From the NCBI RefSeq assembly GCF_009937955.1, contig NZ_AP018439.1, forward strand, positions 2,480,001 through 2,544,000: 64,000 nt of DNA. The letters are read 5' to 3'. The position numbers and the translations under genes were made by a program. The stretch comes from Undibacterium sp. KW1 (lineage in GTDB: Bacteria > Pseudomonadota > Gammaproteobacteria > Burkholderiales > Burkholderiaceae_D). Below are positions 61,553 to 64,000 of the stretch, one piece after another (positions within the stretch are counted from its first letter, which is position 1; every line of letters starts with the position of its first letter). Under the pieces are notes generated by a model, which ran no database searches, was not told the origin of the DNA, and saw only the letters and a list, made by a program, of their open reading frames with translations.

Positions 61553-62556
61553 TGTTCAAGATCGACAGCTATTTTGTTTTATTGGGGTGGCTAACGCTGT
61601 AAATAGTAACCGGTCAGCAAACCATCCCAAGCACTAAAATACTGAACGGCTTTTGGTGCTGACCTGTAAGGATTTACACCGTTCCACACCTCCGCAGGTG
61701 TATACCCATGCAAATGTTGATGCGGCCTGACTAAGTTATACCAGGTAGTAAAATCGCCCAGCAAACAATCGAGCATCAAGCCATTAAGAGGAGTAATCAA
61801 ATTCAACTTCTCTTTAAGCGTTAAAAAGAAACGCTCAATCCTCCCGTTTTGCCACGGCTTGCCAGGTTCACTGAATTCCTGACGAATACCCAGTTCCTTC
61901 AAAGCCCGCCTAAATTTTTTACTGCGAAACACTGAAGCATTGTCCGTGCGGATAATTGCAGGCTGACCAAATAACTGTATTGCTTCTTTGATGCATTCCA
62001 GTATCGTTGCTGACGTCGCCAGCTCCAGACGCCGTAACAATAAGTTCATCCGAGTGCCATGATCCACAATACCCAGGATAAAATGGCTCACGCCATCTGC
62101 TGTCACTTTACCCGTACCATCGATACACCACCGCAAATTCGCAGGACTAGGTTCCGGAAAACGATTCCGTGTTTCCTTACGTATCACCGCCATCTCTGAA
62201 CGGTATTTCTGTACCCAGTTATACACCGTCCCCAGACTGATCGTCATGCCCTTGTGTGCATAGAGCCGGTTAAACTCCATCATGATCTGCCGATAGCTTT
62301 TGCGCTCTGCAAATCTCTCCAACACAAATTGCAGAGCCCAGCGTGGTTTGGGACTGCCAGTCCGCCTTCTGTGCTTCTTCGCATAAAACTGCTTCGCTGG
62401 CGGGAGGAGGGCAGAAGCATATTCCTGCCTGTGCCAGTTGAAGCTGTAAAACCAGCACTGAACATGTTTTAGAAAATCTGAAATCCGGTTTAAAAGTACA
62501 TCCAGAATCCGGTAATCAATCACCCCAAAATATGCAATCGCTATCAACATAAAACA
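61553..62556 (-). mobile_element. Insertion sequence of about 1.0 kb with rve-type transposase
   Basis: One transposase gene lies between imperfect inverted repeats of about 36 bases. The left end starts TGTTCAAGATCGACAGC at 61553 and the right end, read inward on the minus strand, starts TGTTTTATGTTGATAGC at 62556. Both end inside in GGGGTG. I saw no clear target-site duplication, so the ends may be off by a few bases. The element separates the toxin/immunity genes from the conserved dksA region and suggests this is a hot spot for insertions. Confidence 0.65.
61591..62550 (-). CDS. DDE (rve) transposase
   Basis: A 319-residue transposase. An N-terminal helix-turn-helix region (YRQIMMEFNRLYAHKGMTIS, then LGTVYNWVQKY) precedes the integrase core. 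The three catalytic acids are seen in RWCIDGTGK (D), AIIRTDNASVF (D) and QNGRIERFF (E), followed by FTTWYNLVRPHQHLHGYTPA. This is the IS3/IS481-type retroviral integrase fold. The gene is intact and fills almost the whole element, so the IS may be active. Confidence 0.88.
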   Translation of the reverse strand: MLIAIAYFGVIDYRILDVLLNRISDFLKHVQCWFYSFNWHRQEYASALLPPAKQFYAKKHRRRTGSPKPRWALQFVLERFAERKSYRQIMMEFNRLYAHKGMTISLGTVYNWVQKYRSEMAVIRKETRNRFPEPSPANLRWCIDGTGKVTADGVSHFILGIVDHGTRMNLLLRRLELATSATILECIKEAIQLFGQPAIIRTDNASVFRSKKFRRALKELGIRQEFSEPGKPWQNGRIERFFLTLKEKLNLITPLNGLMLDCLLGDFTTWYNLVRPHQHLHGYTPAEVWNGVNPYRSAPKAVQYFSAWDGLLTGYYLQR

Positions 62557-62916
62557 AATAATACTTCTTAAAAATGGTCAGCGACTCAGCCTGAAATAAC
62601 AGAGCTTTATCCATATTGCATTTCTCTACCAATCCATAAACCTGTCACGCAAGCTCTATTGATTCTTCCTGGCGCAATGTAGTCTATGTATCCATGAAAA
62701 ACGACTTTGGGCCCAGCGTAGGAACTCGCTGACAAGTTTTGTGGCCTTGGTCTTGTAGATGTGGCGTGCATTGATTGGTATCTTGCCTTAGGTTTTAAAT
62801 ATTTCTTCAGCAGCAAAGAAAAAACCAATGCAGTGGATCTGCTGGTTTGTTGCGATGTTCTTTTGGGAAATATTTAAATGGACAATCGACTCACTACTTG
62901 ATTCAGGAGTATCACG
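62557..62916. other. Intergenic region between the IS and the DksA-like gene
   Basis: 360 bases with no supported gene. A 73-codon minus-strand frame (62607-62828) has no recognisable features. The region should hold the dksA-like promoter; none is obvious. Confidence 0.45.
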
Positions 62917-63393
62917 ATGACTACCATGCAAAGCAATACTGCATCTAAAAAAACGGCGATCAAATCCCGTGCACTTGGTTCAAAGCCGAGGCTGACAGAA
63001 GAAAAAATTCTGCGCATGGGGGAGATGGATTATATGAATGATGCTCAACTGGCGTTTTTTAAATCTCGCTTGCAGGAAATTGAATCAACCCTGGTTCAGA
63101 ATGCCAATGAGACTACGGCCCATCTGCAGGAAAACGACATCATTGCAGACCCTTTTGACCGTGCCACGATAGAAGAAGAGCATGCGCTGGAGTTGCGTGC
63201 GCGTGACCGTGAGAACAAGTTGCTCAGGAAGGTGAGGGCTGCCTTGGTGCGCATAGAGGAAGGGGATTATGGCTGGTGCGAAGACTCTGGCGAGCCTATC
63301 GGCATAGAGCGTTTGTTGGCACGACCTACCGCAACGTTGTCGCTGGAGGCACAGCAACGTCATGAGCAAAGGCAAAAATTATTTGGTCACTGA
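62917..63393 (+). CDS. DksA-family RNA polymerase-binding factor with a degenerate zinc site
   Basis: DksA enters the secondary channel of RNA polymerase and works with ppGpp. The 158-residue protein has the coiled-coil tip region (MNDAQLAFFKSRLQEIESTL, then DPFDRATIEEEHALELRARD) and the end (GDYGWCEDSGEPIGIERLLA, then RPTATLSLEAQQRHEQRQKL). Canonical DksA has four zinc-binding Cys; here only one remains (CEDSGEP...SLEA), as in zinc-independent paralogues such as Pseudomonas DksA2. The coiled-coil tip acidic residues look kept (DPFDRA), so function without zinc is likely. It may act with SpoT (22743). Confidence 0.9.
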   Translation: MTTMQSNTASKKTAIKSRALGSKPRLTEEKILRMGEMDYMNDAQLAFFKSRLQEIESTLVQNANETTAHLQENDIIADPFDRATIEEEHALELRARDRENKLLRKVRAALVRIEEGDYGWCEDSGEPIGIERLLARPTATLSLEAQQRHEQRQKLFGH

Positions 63394-63490
63394 TTTTTCA
63401 AGGTGATAGTCCACTGGAACGCATCTCATCTTATTTATGAAATGAGTTCTAGATAGCAGGACAGGGATCGCTAAGCAATACGGAGGGCAT

Positions 63491-63757
63491 ATGGATTTGA
63501 TTTTTTGGATTTTTGTCGGTGGCATAGTCGGATGGATCATTTTGATGACCTCTACGGGTGACCACCAGAATATTTATCTGAATGTGCTGGTTGGCATAGC
63601 GGGTAGTTTGATCATAGGCTGCCTGATGCCCTCGTATTTGAGTATTGATGCACCCAACGATGGAGGTTTTGATTTTCAGGCCCTGGGCAGTCTCATCGTT
63701 GGCGCAATGGCGATACTGAGCATTGCCAGCCTTTTTATGTCGCGGGATACGCGCTAG
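63491..63757 (+). CDS. GlsB/YeaQ/YmgE family stress-response membrane protein
   Basis: An 88-residue protein with three predicted membrane helices (FWIFVGGIVGWIILMTS, IYLNVLVGIAGSLIIGCLMP and LGSLIVGAMAILSIASLFM). The glycine-rich pattern is that of the 'transglycosylase-associated' GlsB/YeaQ family, small inner-membrane proteins linked to stress responses. Function is not established. It has GGAGG before the ATG and a strong terminator 30 bases after the stop. Confidence 0.88.
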   Translation: MDLIFWIFVGGIVGWIILMTSTGDHQNIYLNVLVGIAGSLIIGCLMPSYLSIDAPNDGGFDFQALGSLIVGAMAILSIASLFMSRDTR

Positions 63758-63787
63758 GGCGGGCATCGTCACGGGATTTATTTATGA

Positions 63788-63818
63788 AAACAAGCCCTTG
63801 CTGGACAAGGGCTTGTTT
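63788..63818 (+). terminator. Rho-independent terminator
   Basis: A 13-bp perfect stem, AAACAAGCCCTTG (63788-63800) and CAAGGGCTTGTTT (63806-63818), with loop CTGGA, followed by GTTTTTG. It ends the GlsB-type gene and, because A-rich sequence lies on the other side, may also serve the convergent gene at the right edge. Confidence 0.85.
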
Positions 63819-63848
63819 GTTTTTGTTGATCCGGTGTGTACCGTTTGT

Positions 63849-63998
63849 TCAGGAAATCGTGCAACTGACTGGTGGCAAGCCGAAGAAGGATAAATAATTC
63901 CCCTGTTCATGCTGGGCGGCGACCTGGTCAAACCATTGTTCTATCAGAGGCTTGCTGGTATCCACCGGGTGAAGTGATTTTGAGGTATTCAGCGCGAC
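63849..63998 (-). CDS. C-terminal end of an unidentified gene (cut by window edge)
   Basis: A minus-strand open frame enters from the right edge and runs 49 codons to a TGA (complement of 63849-63851). It reads HPVDTSKPLIEQWFDQVAAQ then HEQGNYLSFFGLPPVSCTIS. The amino acid make-up is protein-like, and it ends opposite a terminator in a convergent arrangement, so it is probably a real gene end. No family is recognised. Confidence 0.6.
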   Translation of the reverse strand, partial: VALNTSKSLHPVDTSKPLIEQWFDQVAAQHEQGNYLSFFGLPPVSCTIS

Positions 63999-64000
63999 AC

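Noticed and set aside
62607..62828. 73-codon minus-strand frame between the IS and the DksA-like gene
   Set aside because: No ribosome site, no recognisable motif and unusual amino acid make-up; it is probably non-coding.

Overview
The window reads as a chromosome segment of a motile betaproteobacterium. Near-even base composition and the block yicC - Ser/Thr kinase - PP2C - rph - rdgB - hemW beside gmk-rpoZ-spoT suggest Burkholderiales, most likely Oxalobacteraceae (Undibacterium-like). That placement is an inference from memory of gene order and protein style, not from a search.

Layout. (1) 1-9976: flagellar genes. fliG (cut by the edge) and fliF read left and fliE reads right. fliD-fliS-fliT-fliK-flhB-like-ycgR forms one leftward unit behind a perfect sigma-28 promoter. 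flaG and fliC follow, with a second sigma-28 promoter before fliC. (2) 10263-18160: a rightward, mostly overlapping operon next to flagellin: a GT41 (OGT-like) glycosyltransferase broken by one frameshift, then CDP-glucose pathway genes, a sugar C-methyltransferase, an acyltransferase, an SDR enzyme and a CmcI-like methyltransferase. It is best explained as a flagellin-glycan locus. (3) 18282-35390: housekeeping and signalling: a diguanylate cyclase, a LuxR-type regulator, greB, a DUF3422 protein, spoT-rpoZ-gmk-yicC, the kinase/phosphatase pair, rph, rdgB, hemW, an HDOD protein and a PAS-GGDEF-EAL protein. (4) 35394-39216: tRNA-Ser(UGA) followed by prophage wreckage: a baseplate-W/integrase chimera, PAAR, baseplate V, a membrane-anchored antirepressor-like protein, nested Rz/Rz1 spanin remnants and a frameshifted small gene. 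(5) 39463-49167: a complete-looking type II secretion / type IV pilus-like operon (G, F, E, PilM/N/O/P-like genes, a TPR-secretin with a cohesin tail, three more pseudopilins). (6) 49448-61085: three Sec-exported proteins on the same strand (a 2236-residue mosaic, a choice-of-anchor A protein, and a 1105-residue transglutaminase-like protein with a Cys-rich toxin-like tip), then a small probable immunity gene. (7) 61163-64000: an IS5-type fragment, a tandem/inverted repeat cluster, a 1-kb insertion sequence, a zinc-ligand-poor DksA paralogue, a GlsB/YeaQ-type membrane protein and the C-terminal end of an unknown gene.

The best candidate for an undescribed system is parts 5 and 6 together. A dedicated secretin/pseudopilus machine sits immediately upstream of three Sec-signal exoproteins, the last of which looks like a polymorphic toxin with its immunity gene. 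The secretin itself carries an out-of-frame cohesin tail at a seven-G tract, which could be a phase switch or a sequencing artefact.
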